Positions 8,534 to 16,956 of a stretch of 64,000 nt of DNA are shown piece by piece. The stretch's first letter is position 1; every line of letters starts with the position of its first letter. Below the pieces are notes generated by a model. That model was not told where the DNA came from. It saw only the letters and a program-made list of their open reading frames with translations, and ran no database searches. Made by a program: the position numbers and the translations under genes. The DNA lies in NCBI GenBank assembly GCA_965213885.1, contig OZ243919.1, forward strand, positions 3,162,001 through 3,226,000, written 5' to 3'. The DNA comes from VYFG01 sp965213885 (GTDB lineage Bacteria; Pseudomonadota; Gammaproteobacteria; Arenicellales; Poriferihabitantaceae).

Positions 8534-9520
8534 ATGGCAAAGGTTCACAGGACACAGCGGGAAAGCGGAAAGAAGTTCCGGACAGAACAGGGATTTTCTG
8601 CGATCAGAAACGGTGTCAAAACCGTAGGAAGTCCTCATCCAGGCGCAGCCAAACCGGATTGGTTGCGCGTCCGCATCAAGAACGATGACAAGTCCCGGTC
8701 GGTCACCAATACCGTTCGCAAACACCGATTAGCGACTGTTTGCGAAGAGTCGTACTGTCCCAACATCAGTGAGTGTTGGAATCATGGTACGGCGACCATC
8801 ATGCTGATGGGCGCCGTCTGCACTCGATCCTGCAGATTCTGTGCGGTGGACACGGGGAATCCCAGGGGATGGCTTGATCCGGATGAGCCGCTTGGCGTCG
8901 CAAATTCCGTCCACATGATGAATCTGAAGTATGTGGTGTTGACATCGGTTGATCGTGACGATCTCCCCGAAGGTGGTGCCGATCATATCGCTGCATGCAT
9001 TCGGGAAGTGCGAACCATGAATCCGAACACAGCGGTGGAAGCGCTCACACCGGACTTTTCAGGCAGTCACGATGCGGTGGAAACGGTGGTGAATTCGGGA
9101 TTGCAGGTGTTTGCTCAAAACCTGGAAACTGTGGAGCGGCTGACCAAACATGTCCGGGACCCCAGAGCAGGGTATTCTCAAACCCTGAAAGTGCTTTGTC
9201 ATGCAAAGTTCGTTGCACCTCAAGTACTGACCAAGTCGAGCCTGATGCTGGGTCTGGGTGAGCGTGATGATGAAATAAAGGATGCGATGGATGATTTGCG
9301 TTCCCATGCTGTGGATATCCTGACCTTGGGTCAATACTTGCGCCCGACGCCCAATCACCTTCCGGTTCAAAGATGGGTGCATCCGGAAGAGTTTGAACGG
9401 TACAGAAGGTGGGGGATCGAACGGGGCTTTGCGGAAGTCGCTGCCGGGCCATTGGTTCGATCAAGTTATCGGGCCGATCGGGTGTTGGGTAAACTTGGAT
9501 TCGGGTTCCAGGGCATGTAG
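8534..9520 (+). CDS. lipA: Lipoyl synthase (radical SAM)
   Basis: The protein (328 residues from ATG 8534) inserts sulfur into protein-bound octanoyl groups to make lipoate. Both iron-sulfur motifs are visible: CEESYCPNISEC for the auxiliary cluster and CTRSCRFC for the radical SAM cluster. VLTSVDRDDLPEGGADH and the C-terminal serine ligand in RSSYRADR are also present. A longer in-frame start at 8516 exists, but ATG 8534 gives a typical length. The gene lies in the island with a lipoyl-domain protein and an E2, so it is probably an accessory copy devoted to that complex. No lipB or lplA is visible in the window. Confidence 0.93.
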   Translation: MAKVHRTQRESGKKFRTEQGFSAIRNGVKTVGSPHPGAAKPDWLRVRIKNDDKSRSVTNTVRKHRLATVCEESYCPNISECWNHGTATIMLMGAVCTRSCRFCAVDTGNPRGWLDPDEPLGVANSVHMMNLKYVVLTSVDRDDLPEGGADHIAACIREVRTMNPNTAVEALTPDFSGSHDAVETVVNSGLQVFAQNLETVERLTKHVRDPRAGYSQTLKVLCHAKFVAPQVLTKSSLMLGLGERDDEIKDAMDDLRSHAVDILTLGQYLRPTPNHLPVQRWVHPEEFERYRRWGIERGFAEVAAGPLVRSSYRADRVLGKLGFGFQGM

Positions 9521-9563
9521 GGTTGCATCGTATCGAGTGCATCGTTCATGCGCTGATGCGAAA

Positions 9564-10850
9564 TCACATGAAACCCAATGCTTTGGGTATGGTGAGGGCC
9601 AGAGCAGGGAACATGCTGACCAGAACGATGACTGTAAGATGTACCGCCAGATAGGGCCATAATTCCCTGGAAATCACCTCGATCCCCGTTTTGGTCAGGC
9701 TGGAAGCGACAAACAGAATCATGCCCATCGGCGGTGTGGCCAGCCCCACCGTTACATTGATGCACATGATGATCGCAAAATGTACTGGATCCACGCCAAA
9801 TTGAGCGAGAGCCGGACCGAAGATAGGACCCAGGATCAGTATTGCCGGAACCGCATCAAGGAACATTCCGATGACGAGCAACAATACGTTCACCAGCAAC
9901 AACAGTAGAATTGGATTATCGGTAATGGTGAGTAACAGCCGCCCCAGGGCTTGGGGTACTCCGGATATGGTTGCCGCCCAGCCAAATATGGTTGCAGAGC
10001 CAACCAACAGCAGGATCGTAGAGGACAGCAGTCCGGTTCGATACAAAATGCCCGACAAATCAGAAAGCTTCACGGTTCGCATGATGAATAGACCGAGTAT
10101 CAGGGCATACAGAACCGCAAGCCCCGCAGCCTCTGTGGGTGTGACAACACCGGTGATGATTCCGCCGAGAATGATTAGGGGCGTAAGCAAGGGAAGGAAT
10201 GCGGGCTTGAATGCCTGCCAGAGTTCTCCCAGAGAAGCTCGCTTATGGGCTTTTGGGTAATTTCGACGCTTTCCGATATAGTAGGTGACCAACATCAAGC
10301 CAGCGCCGACCATCACGCCAGGTACCAGGCCGGCAAGGAATAATGCGGCCACGGGCACCTTCATGACGTAGGCATAAATGATCATGATGATGCTTGGCGG
10401 GATGATGGGGCCTATGACGGAGGAAGCTGCCGTTACGGCAGCGGCGAACTGCCGTGAATAACCATCCTTCTCCATGGCCGGTATCAGGATTGAACCGATC
10501 GCAGATGTATCGGCCACAGCAGAACCACTCAGACCCGCAAACATCATGCTGGCAACAATATTGGTCTGGGCGAGTCCCGCCCTGATGTGTCCGATCAGGG
10601 TATTTGCGAAGTTCACCAACTTCTGGGTGATGCCGCTGACGTTCATCAATTCCCCTGCGAGGATAAAAAGGGGAATAGCCAGTATGGGAAATTGGGCAAT
10701 GCCTCCGAACATTCGCTGCGGAAGCATTTTCAGGAATAGCAGCTTGTCGGCAATGAGAAATCCGGCCAGGGGGCCCGCTGCCAATGCAAAGACGATGGGC
10801 ACACCGAGTGCCATACAGATCAGAAAGACCCAGAAAAACGAGAAGGGCAT
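9564..10850 (-). CDS. dctM: TRAP transporter large permease subunit (DctM family)
   Basis: The 428-residue hydrophobic protein has about twelve membrane segments and DctM landmarks: ALGVPIVFALAAGPLAGF near the start, FPILAIPLFILAGELMN, GLSGSAVADTSAIGSILIPAM near residue 110, IGPIIPPSIIMI, and the C-terminal TVGLATPPMG. It forms the ion-coupled channel with DctQ and receives substrate from DctP. It is oriented opposite to dctP/dctQ and separated from them by 4.5 kb. Copy C of the shared operator-like motif lies 120 bases upstream, which would let it be co-regulated with the distant dctP. Confidence 0.92.
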   Translation of the reverse strand: MPFSFFWVFLICMALGVPIVFALAAGPLAGFLIADKLLFLKMLPQRMFGGIAQFPILAIPLFILAGELMNVSGITQKLVNFANTLIGHIRAGLAQTNIVASMMFAGLSGSAVADTSAIGSILIPAMEKDGYSRQFAAAVTAASSVIGPIIPPSIIMIIYAYVMKVPVAALFLAGLVPGVMVGAGLMLVTYYIGKRRNYPKAHKRASLGELWQAFKPAFLPLLTPLIILGGIITGVVTPTEAAGLAVLYALILGLFIMRTVKLSDLSGILYRTGLLSSTILLLVGSATIFGWAATISGVPQALGRLLLTITDNPILLLLLVNVLLLVIGMFLDAVPAILILGPIFGPALAQFGVDPVHFAIIMCINVTVGLATPPMGMILFVASSLTKTGIEVISRELWPYLAVHLTVIVLVSMFPALALTIPKALGFM

Positions 10851-11207
10851 CGACCGACTATCCTCCTATAGGCACATTCTCAGTCCTGCGCTCGATTTCT
10901 GGTTGTTCTGGACCAGCGCATGAACGGTCATCGTCAGTCCTGACGAGAGTGCACGCTTGCACAACAAAATACAAGTACCTACATTTTTGATAGTCATCGG
11001 ACTGCTTGATTGCGACTCCGGGCATTCATTGCCTGAAACGTCCTGTCTCGGATTTTCGCGAATGGATCGAGGTGACCCTATCCTTTGGGTTGGTCGGACC
11101 TGACGGATACGGTGGTGCAGATCCATCGCGAGCCACATTCAGCCGAGAAAAACAGCCTGATCCGAGTGACGCTGTGTCGGGGTTGTCCGCATGGGAATGA
11201 TACTGTC
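10851..11207. other. Intergenic region upstream of dctM
   Basis: This 357-base stretch separates the divergent 5' end of dctM from the 3' end of the SDR gene. Apart from copy C of the shared motif (10971-10990), no convincing coding frame, repeat or RNA gene is seen. The dctM promoter must lie here. Confidence 0.6.
10971..10990 (-). promoter_or_regulatory. Shared 20-bp operator-like sequence, copy C (upstream of dctM)
   Basis: Read on the minus strand the sequence is TCAAAAATGTAGGTACTTGT, differing from copies A and B only at the first base and the central variable base. It is oriented toward dctM, as copy A is toward dctP. The distance to the start codon (120 bases) is close to that of copy A (108), supporting a common regulatory geometry. 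Confidence 0.65.
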
Positions 11208-11969
11208 TCAGTATTGAACGCCGACGGTAAGTGCGCCATCCACAAGTACGTTAGTGCCGGAGATAAAGCTTGCGGCCGGACTTGCCAGAAACACAGCGGC
11301 GTTGGCAACTTCTTCTGGTCGGCCCATTCGTCCCATCGGATTCGCGGCCAGCATCTTGGCGAAGAAATCAGGATTGTTTCTTTCAGTACGACCCCATACA
11401 CCGTCCTCGAAATAGATGTTACCGGGTGACACGGAGTTGACTCGAATCCCTTCCGGTGCCAGCTCGCGCGCAAGACCTTTGCTGTAATGCAGGACCGAGG
11501 CCTTGGCGGCGCCATAGGGACGCACGCCACTGGCGGCATGAAGGGCGGCAATGGACGCAATCAACACCATTGCTCCACCGCCTGACTTCTTCAGTAAGGG
11601 AATAGCCGCTTCAACTCCATAAACCGTTGCCATCATGTCGACTTCAAAACTTTGTCTCCACGCTTCCTGATCGGTACCTGGATGCAAGGCGCTGACATTT
11701 GCAATGAAGATATCCAGGCCGCCAAACGTGCATGCCGACTCTTCGATCCAGGTGGTTTGCGCATCGGGATCGGTCGCATCCAACGAATGCCCCATTGCGG
11801 ATACACCGGACGATTGAAGTTCCTCAACTACGGTCCCGACACTGTCCTTGTCCCGAGCACAAATGGAAACATTGCAACCCTCAGCAGCGAGTTGACCGGC
11901 AATAGCGCGCCCAATACCTCTTGTTGCGCCAGCGATTGCGGCATTTTTTCCGCTTAGTCCAAGGTCCAT
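11208..11969 (-). CDS. Short-chain dehydrogenase/reductase (SDR)
   Basis: The 253-residue product is a classical SDR. It has the cofactor motif GATRGIG near residue 14, an aspartate-containing DAT segment near 64, IANVS in place of the usual NNAG, a catalytic serine region (LIASIAA), and the YGAAK active-site tyrosine/lysine pair near residue 152. It has the C-terminal GTNVLVDGA typical of 3-oxoacyl-ACP reductase-like dehydrogenases. It would oxidise or reduce a hydroxy/keto pair with NAD(P)H in the island pathway. The substrate cannot be told from sequence. Confidence 0.88.
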   Translation of the reverse strand: MDLGLSGKNAAIAGATRGIGRAIAGQLAAEGCNVSICARDKDSVGTVVEELQSSGVSAMGHSLDATDPDAQTTWIEESACTFGGLDIFIANVSALHPGTDQEAWRQSFEVDMMATVYGVEAAIPLLKKSGGGAMVLIASIAALHAASGVRPYGAAKASVLHYSKGLARELAPEGIRVNSVSPGNIYFEDGVWGRTERNNPDFFAKMLAANPMGRMGRPEEVANAAVFLASPAASFISGTNVLVDGALTVGVQY

Positions 11970-12357
11970 TACTACTTTACCGTCAGGTCAAAGCCCCGGA
12001 ATCCGGAATTGGAGGCTCATGTTGGTCCACTGGACGACCACGTGGACCAACTTCGCTTCCGGGAATGAAAATGTACAGAAGGAGTCAGGCCGAAATGGCC
12101 AGTCCTCGATTGCTGGCACCTAGAGTGCATCCATGCAGGAAAATTAGCAAGAACGTACATTCATGATAGTAAGGGTGGTCAATGATTGTTTTGGGTAGGG
12201 CGCGATTGAACAGTACAATCTCCGACGTACTGACATCAACTCGCTTCCTGGGCCAGGAAAAATCCCATGGCAAGAGAAATTCATTTCAAAATGTACTGTT
12301 GTCAATCGGCACAGTACGAACTACCTGTCAACCACATGTAAATTTCCGGGAGAGCAG
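11970..12357. promoter_or_regulatory. Intergenic region with paired CAGTAC inverted repeats before the NIPSNAP gene
   Basis: This 388-base stretch has no convincing gene. It contains two dyads built from the same hexamer: CAGTAC at 12211-12216 with GTACTG at 12227-12232, and GTACTG at 12293-12298 with CAGTAC at 12312-12317. The second ends 41 bases before the NIPSNAP start. Four copies of one hexamer in 107 bases suggest binding sites for a dimeric regulator acting on the NIPSNAP gene or the divergent SDR gene. The stretch CAAAATGTACTG at 12287-12298 faintly resembles the shared island operator. Confidence 0.45.
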
Positions 12358-12681
12358 ATGGCGCTTTTCGAACTTCGACAATACAAGATACGAGATGGTA
12401 AGAAAGCACAGTGGCTGGAACTGATGGAAGGAGAAATCATCCCGTATGTAATTTCCAAAGGTGTGGCTGTGACGGCGAGCTTCTGCGCCGAAGATGATGA
12501 TACGAAGTATTTCTGGATTCGTCGCTTCACGGATGAGGCTGATCGCGTTGCACGCAATGCGGAGCTGAACGAAAGCGAGTATTGGCAAACAAACTTCAAA
12601 CCAAGGATTCGCGAACTTCTGATTGTGGAAGAGGCCGTCATCACCCGGGTAGTGCCAACCCGTGTATCTCCAATGCAATAA
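12358..12681 (+). CDS. NIPSNAP-family protein
   Basis: The 107-residue protein has the NIPSNAP ferredoxin-like alpha-beta fold signature: FELRQYKIRDGKK at the start, and FWIRRFTDEADR followed by ESEYWQ in the middle. Bacterial members are small dimeric proteins often encoded in catabolic clusters, with no established reaction. It lies at the right edge of the low-GC island, just before the high-GC core begins. GGGAGAG is placed well before the ATG. Confidence 0.85.
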   Translation: MALFELRQYKIRDGKKAQWLELMEGEIIPYVISKGVAVTASFCAEDDDTKYFWIRRFTDEADRVARNAELNESEYWQTNFKPRIRELLIVEEAVITRVVPTRVSPMQ

Positions 12682-12935
12682 ACAGTCAATGCGGTTGTGG
12701 ATTACCGCTTGATTGATGGAGAAGAAAAACCTGGCTTGCTGTCCGGCTGGCAGAACATTCCGTAACTTCTGACGACAAGGCTATTGTGGCAGCTGGTACA
12801 GAAGGGGATGCTCCCTTCAGACTGGTGAACGGGTATCTGGCCGAGAACGGACAGGGGTGAACTGAAGCAAGATCATCGCTGCACAGTACCTGTGCTGCAC
12901 CGGGTCCGACGAAGAACCGGCAGGCGTCCACAGCA

Positions 12936-15860
12936 TCAATTGCCGAGCGCCATGTCGATCACCCGGGCCACGTGCAGCGCCCCGCGGCCGGTGCCGAGGC
13001 CTACCTGGTGACGGCAGGAGGTGCCATCCGCCACGATCAGGGTGTCCTCCTCGGCGGCCCGCACCGCCGGCAGGAGGTCGGCCTCGGCCATCTTCACCGA
13101 TACCTCCTCCGTGTCCCGAGCGTAGCCGAAGGCCCCGGCCATGCCGCAGCAGGCGGAATCGACGACCCGGACCTCGAGACCGGGAATCCGTCCGAGCACG
13201 GTTTCCACCGGCCCCAACTGCTGGTGGGCCTTCTGGTGGCAATGGCCGTGCAGGAGCGCACGGGGTGCCGGGGTCCGAAGGTCGAAGGCGGGGTCTTCCC
13301 CGGCCAGGAATGTCTCGAACGGGGTGATCTGTGCGGCCACCGTGCGGGCGCGGTCATCCCGGTGCAGTCCGGGCAACTCCTCCATCAGGCCCAGGGTGCA
13401 GCTGGGCTCAAGCCCGATGATGGGCACGCCCCCGGCGGCCAGGTTGTGCCAGGCATCGATCAGGCGGCGCTGTTCGGCCCGGGCGCGGTCGACGTCCCCG
13501 CTGGTGAGCCAGGTCCTGCCGCAGCACAGCGGCCGCGAACCCGCCCCCGGCGACAGCACGCGATAGCCCGCGGCCGCCAGCACCCGGCCCGCCGCGTGCA
13601 GGTTTTCCGGTTCGAACCAGGTGTTGAAGGTGTCGGCGAAGAGAATCACCTTCGGGCCGTCCACGGGTCCCGTGTCGCGATGGACATAGGGGTCACGGCG
13701 CCAGGTCGGCAGCGGCCTTCGCCGGGAGAAGCCGGTGACCGGCTCGAGCAGTGCGGCGAGCGCGGGAACCCGCGACGGCAGGTTGGCGAGGGGCGCGAGG
13801 CGGGAAAGCCACGGGGCATAGGCGGGCAGGTTCGCGACCAGTTTCTGGTGGAGGTCGAGGCCCTGTTCGCGGAATCTGGCGGCCGCCACCTCGATCTTCA
13901 TCCGCGCCATGTCCACGCCGGTGGGGCATTCACGGCGGCAGGCCTTGCAGCTGACGCAGAGCTTCATCGTGTCCCGCATGGCGTCGGAGGTGAGCGCGCC
14001 CTCGCCGAGCTGCCCCGAAATCGCGAGCCTGAGCGAGTTGGCCCGGCCCCGGGTGAGGTCGCACTCGTTTCGCGTGACCCGGTAGGAAGGGCACATACCG
14101 CCGCCGATGAGCTTGCGGCAGGCGCCGTTGTTGTTGCACATCTCGACCGCGCCCTGGAACCCGCCGCCCTCCCCGGGCCAGGCGGACCAGTCGAGCGCGG
14201 TCCGTACCGGTTCGACGCGGTAGCCGGGCGGGTAGCGGAAGAGGCTGCGCTCGTCCATCTTCGGCGGGTCGACGATCTTGCCCGGGTTGAGGATGCCCCG
14301 TGGATCCAGCAGGCGCTTCACCTCGGCAAAATTGTCCACCATCCTGGCACCGAACATCCTGTGGTGGAACTCCGAGCGAACCAGCCCGTCGCCATGCTCC
14401 CCGGAATGGGAGCCCCGGTATTCGAGCACCATGTCGAACGCCTCCTCGGCGATCGCGCGCATGGCCTTCACGTCCTGGTCCAGCCGGAGGTTCAGCACCG
14501 GCCGCACGTGCAGGCAGCCCACCGACGCATGGGCATACCAGGTGCCCATGGTGCCGTGCTTCCGGAAGATTCCGGTGAGGCGCTCGGTGTATTCCGCCAG
14601 ATCCTTCAGCGCCACCGCGCAGTCCTCGACGAAGGAGACGGGCTTGCGTTCCTCCTTCATCGACATCATGATGTTCAGTCCGGCCTTGCGCACCTCGAAG
14701 ATCTCGGACTGGAAGCCGGGATCGATGGCTTCCACCATCCCGCCGCGCTTCCCGGGGGGGTGGTTCCAGTGAAAGCCGAGGTCGCCCATGAGCTCCCCGA
14801 GGGCGGTGAGCCGGCGCCGGTTCTCCGCCGGGTCCTCCTCGGCGAATTCCACCAGCAGCAACGCCTCGGGCTCGCCGCGGACGAACCGCTCCACCACCGG
14901 CCGGTACATCGGGATGTCCATGGACAGTTCGATCATGGTCCGGTCGATCAGCTCCACCGCCACCGGCTTCAGCGCGACGATGTGCTGGGCGGCATCCATG
15001 GCTGCGTAGAAGGACGGGAAGTGGAGCACCCCGAGCAGCTTGTGCCGGGGCAGGGGCGAGAGGTGGAGGTCGATGGCCTCCGACAGCGCCAGGGTCCCCT
15101 CGGAACCCACCAGCAGGTGCGCCGAATTGATGGCGTCGTTTGTCGTGTCCCCGGGGACTCCGGCCGCCGGACGGTGCAGTCCGGGTACCAGCGCGTCAAT
15201 GTTGTACCCGCCGACCCGCCGCAGCACATCCGGGAACCGGGCCGCGATCTCCTCCCGCTCCCGCTCCCCCAGCGCGACCATGGGCTTCCAGAAGGCATCC
15301 CGCCTTGCCTCGGCCAGGGGCAACGATCCGAAGCGGCGGCGAGTACCGTCGGCCAGGATGGCGTCGATGGCGTCCACGTTGTCCCGCATCAGGCCGTAGC
15401 GCAGGGACCGGCTGCCGCAGGAGTTGTTGGCGGCCATGCCGCCGATGGTCGCCCGCGAGGCGGTGGAGACGTCCACGGGAAACCAGACGCCCCGGGGTTT
15501 CAGCATCCGGTTCAGCTGGTCGAGTACGACGCCCGGCAGGACCCGGCAACGGAGGCTTTCCATGTCCAGGTAGACGATGTCGTTGAGGTACTTGGTGTAG
15601 TCGAGCACCAGCCCCCGGCTCACGGCCTGGCCGCACTGGGACGTGCCGCCGCCCCGGGGCAGCACCGGGAAGTCGTGCCGGCGGGCAAAATCCAGGGCGG
15701 CCTCCACATCCCCGGCCTGTTTCGGAACCACCACACCGAGGGGCATCATCTGGTAGATGGAGGCGTCGGTGGCATAGCGCCCGCGGTCGAATGCGCCGGT
15801 CAGCAGTTCCCCCCGGATCTCGCGGGCGAGGGTGTCGAAGGGCAGTCGGGCGGCGGTCAT
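12936..15860 (-). CDS. FAD/Fe-S D-2-hydroxyacid dehydrogenase (YdiJ/D-2-hydroxyglutarate or D-lactate dehydrogenase type)
   Basis: The 974-residue protein joins an N-terminal FAD_binding_4 domain (PRGGGTSQCGQAVS near residue 73 and NNSCGSRSLRYG near 149) and an FAD-oxidase C domain (HSGEHGDGLVRSEF near 487). A C-terminal Fe-S part follows, with CVSCKACRRECPTG near residue 640 and CCG-domain motifs (LCCGRTW and SACCGMAGAFGY). This architecture is that of YdiJ-type quinone-linked dehydrogenases of D-2-hydroxyglutarate or D-lactate. The exact substrate is uncertain. It is divergent from the crotonase/CoA-transferase genes. Its very high GC marks the start of core sequence. Confidence 0.88.
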   Translation of the reverse strand: MTAARLPFDTLAREIRGELLTGAFDRGRYATDASIYQMMPLGVVVPKQAGDVEAALDFARRHDFPVLPRGGGTSQCGQAVSRGLVLDYTKYLNDIVYLDMESLRCRVLPGVVLDQLNRMLKPRGVWFPVDVSTASRATIGGMAANNSCGSRSLRYGLMRDNVDAIDAILADGTRRRFGSLPLAEARRDAFWKPMVALGEREREEIAARFPDVLRRVGGYNIDALVPGLHRPAAGVPGDTTNDAINSAHLLVGSEGTLALSEAIDLHLSPLPRHKLLGVLHFPSFYAAMDAAQHIVALKPVAVELIDRTMIELSMDIPMYRPVVERFVRGEPEALLLVEFAEEDPAENRRRLTALGELMGDLGFHWNHPPGKRGGMVEAIDPGFQSEIFEVRKAGLNIMMSMKEERKPVSFVEDCAVALKDLAEYTERLTGIFRKHGTMGTWYAHASVGCLHVRPVLNLRLDQDVKAMRAIAEEAFDMVLEYRGSHSGEHGDGLVRSEFHHRMFGARMVDNFAEVKRLLDPRGILNPGKIVDPPKMDERSLFRYPPGYRVEPVRTALDWSAWPGEGGGFQGAVEMCNNNGACRKLIGGGMCPSYRVTRNECDLTRGRANSLRLAISGQLGEGALTSDAMRDTMKLCVSCKACRRECPTGVDMARMKIEVAAARFREQGLDLHQKLVANLPAYAPWLSRLAPLANLPSRVPALAALLEPVTGFSRRRPLPTWRRDPYVHRDTGPVDGPKVILFADTFNTWFEPENLHAAGRVLAAAGYRVLSPGAGSRPLCCGRTWLTSGDVDRARAEQRRLIDAWHNLAAGGVPIIGLEPSCTLGLMEELPGLHRDDRARTVAAQITPFETFLAGEDPAFDLRTPAPRALLHGHCHQKAHQQLGPVETVLGRIPGLEVRVVDSACCGMAGAFGYARDTEEVSVKMAEADLLPAVRAAEEDTLIVADGTSCRHQVGLGTGRGALHVARVIDMALGN

Positions 15861-15911
15861 CGGGGGCGGAATTTCCGGCGACGCCCGTGAGGGTCGACAG
15901 CCGGGGATTGG

Positions 15912-15938
15912 CTATAATTCGGTGTGGAAAAATTATAG
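15912..15938. promoter_or_regulatory. Divergent -10 elements forming a perfect inverted repeat
   Basis: CTATAATT at 15912-15919 and AATTATAG at 15931-15938 form a perfect 8-bp inverted repeat with an 11-base spacer. Each arm contains TATAAT on its own strand. This places two consensus -10 boxes back to back between the flavoprotein dehydrogenase gene and the left copy of the crotonase gene, so it looks like a symmetric divergent promoter or operator. Confidence 0.55.
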
Positions 15939-15966
15939 TGCATCCGGGCCGGCACTTTGCCGGCAA

Positions 15967-16401
15967 TTTCCATCGCCCTGTCCTCGCCTCGCCGGTCCGC
16001 TGCACCCAACGATGTCATCTAGGGCCCGCGCCGCAGAACCCGAACCGCTGGTGGAATCCACCGGCGTCGTGACCCGGGTGGTCCTCGGCCCGAAGGCCGC
16101 AACGCGCTGACCCATTCGCTGACCTTTTCCATGTACGCGGGTCGGCATCGTCCTGGATCTCGGATCCGCCGATGGCCGCGGGGTCTTTCTCCGCATGGTC
16201 CGGGGCGCCGATGTGGTCATCGAGAACTACCGTCCGGGGACGATGGAGAAGCTCGGCATCGGATACGAGACGCTGAAAGCGGAAAACCCCGCCCTGGTGT
16301 ACTGCGCCGTGACGGGGTTCGGACGTACCGGGCCCTATGCCGGCCGGGGCGGATTCGATCTCATCACCCAGGGCATGTCGGGTCTCATGTCCGTCACGGG
16401 G
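15967..16401 (+). repeat. Left direct repeat: partial copy of the crotonase/CoA-transferase locus
   Basis: Bases 15967-16141 repeat 19949-20115 with scattered changes and a 14-base insertion. Bases 16143-16401 repeat 20983-21241 (constant offset of 4,840), and by eye are identical from about 16180 onward. About 867 bases present in the intact right copy are missing at the junction near 16141-16143. The two copies bracket the mobile insertion, as a duplicated chromosomal segment would after a recombination-based integration. Confidence 0.85.
16012..16141 (+). pseudogene. 5' fragment of a duplicated enoyl-CoA hydratase gene
   Basis: Translation from ATG 16012 gives MSSRARAAEPEPLVESTG and then VVTRVVLGPKAATR before a TGA at 16108-16110. 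It is a degenerate copy of the N-terminus of the crotonase encoded at 19991. The conserved NRPEYRNALT segment is scrambled, with GPKAATR followed by a stop, and a short insertion (CCCATTCGCTGACC) follows. The fragment ends where the CoA-transferase fragment is joined. It cannot make a functional enzyme. Confidence 0.8.
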
Positions 16402-16629
16402 TTGGCCGCTCCCACGTCCTTGCACTCCACTACGGGCTCCGGGAACACATTCAGGATCAAGGGGGTGCGTTTCGGCCCGCCTCCGAAACTGACCGGTGAT
16501 CAGGTCGACGAGCTGCGCCGTGAGCGTGCCGCCGGCGTCCGGATTCGGGATCTGGTGGAGAAATACGGGTTGAGTCGGGCGAGTGTCTATCGGCTGCTGG
16601 AACCGGAGGCGTTAGGAACCAAGAGATGA
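16143..16629 (+). pseudogene. Chimeric frame: CoA-transferase fragment fused to a serine-recombinase C-terminus
   Basis: From about ATG 16195 an open frame of 144 residues begins with 69 residues identical to the middle of the CaiB-type CoA-transferase (MVRGADVVIENYRP onward). It then switches at 16402 to unrelated sequence and ends in VRFGPPPKLTGDQVDELRR, AGVRIRDLVEKYGLSRASVYRLL. That tail is the helix-turn-helix DNA-binding end of resolvase/invertase serine recombinases, without its catalytic domain. The fusion is in frame by chance or by deletion. It marks the left edge of the inserted element, whose recombinase was probably truncated there. Confidence 0.75.
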
Positions 16630-16956
16630 ATAATCTGCGACAACCATGATCGCCACATATGAAGCTCGCTGGTTACTACTTGGCCCGATGTGGAGCACGT
16701 CAGCAAAACAAACCAGTCAACCCTCCAACAGCCCTGGAAGTAAATTCCTGGAAGGAAGCATACAATATTTTTGGGTCTTATCCTTTGCGCCGACTACGAC
16801 TTTCTGTCAACAAATCGTCCACTTCCACCACTGAAATGCTTTGACTGGACTACGGAACTACCTTTATTTGGTGGCCGGGGTTTTACTGATGTTTTGTGGG
16901 CCGCCGCTTTCGGTTGATGGCCACGATGATGGACCACCAACTTCCCGGAGGTACTT
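16630..16956. other. Low-GC stretch without a convincing gene
   Basis: This 327-base AT-richer stretch follows the truncated recombinase. A 61-codon frame at 16659-16844 and an overlapping frame giving LPPLKCFDWTTELPLFGG near 16830-16910 look like shifted pieces of one decayed gene. I do not recognise the family. No repeat or RNA gene is seen. Confidence 0.35.

Noticed and set aside
12972..15890. Very long plus-strand open frame (972 codons) opposite the FAD/Fe-S dehydrogenase gene
   Set aside because: It is the antisense shadow of a GC-rich gene; its product has no family motifs, while the minus-strand frame has a complete set of domain signatures.
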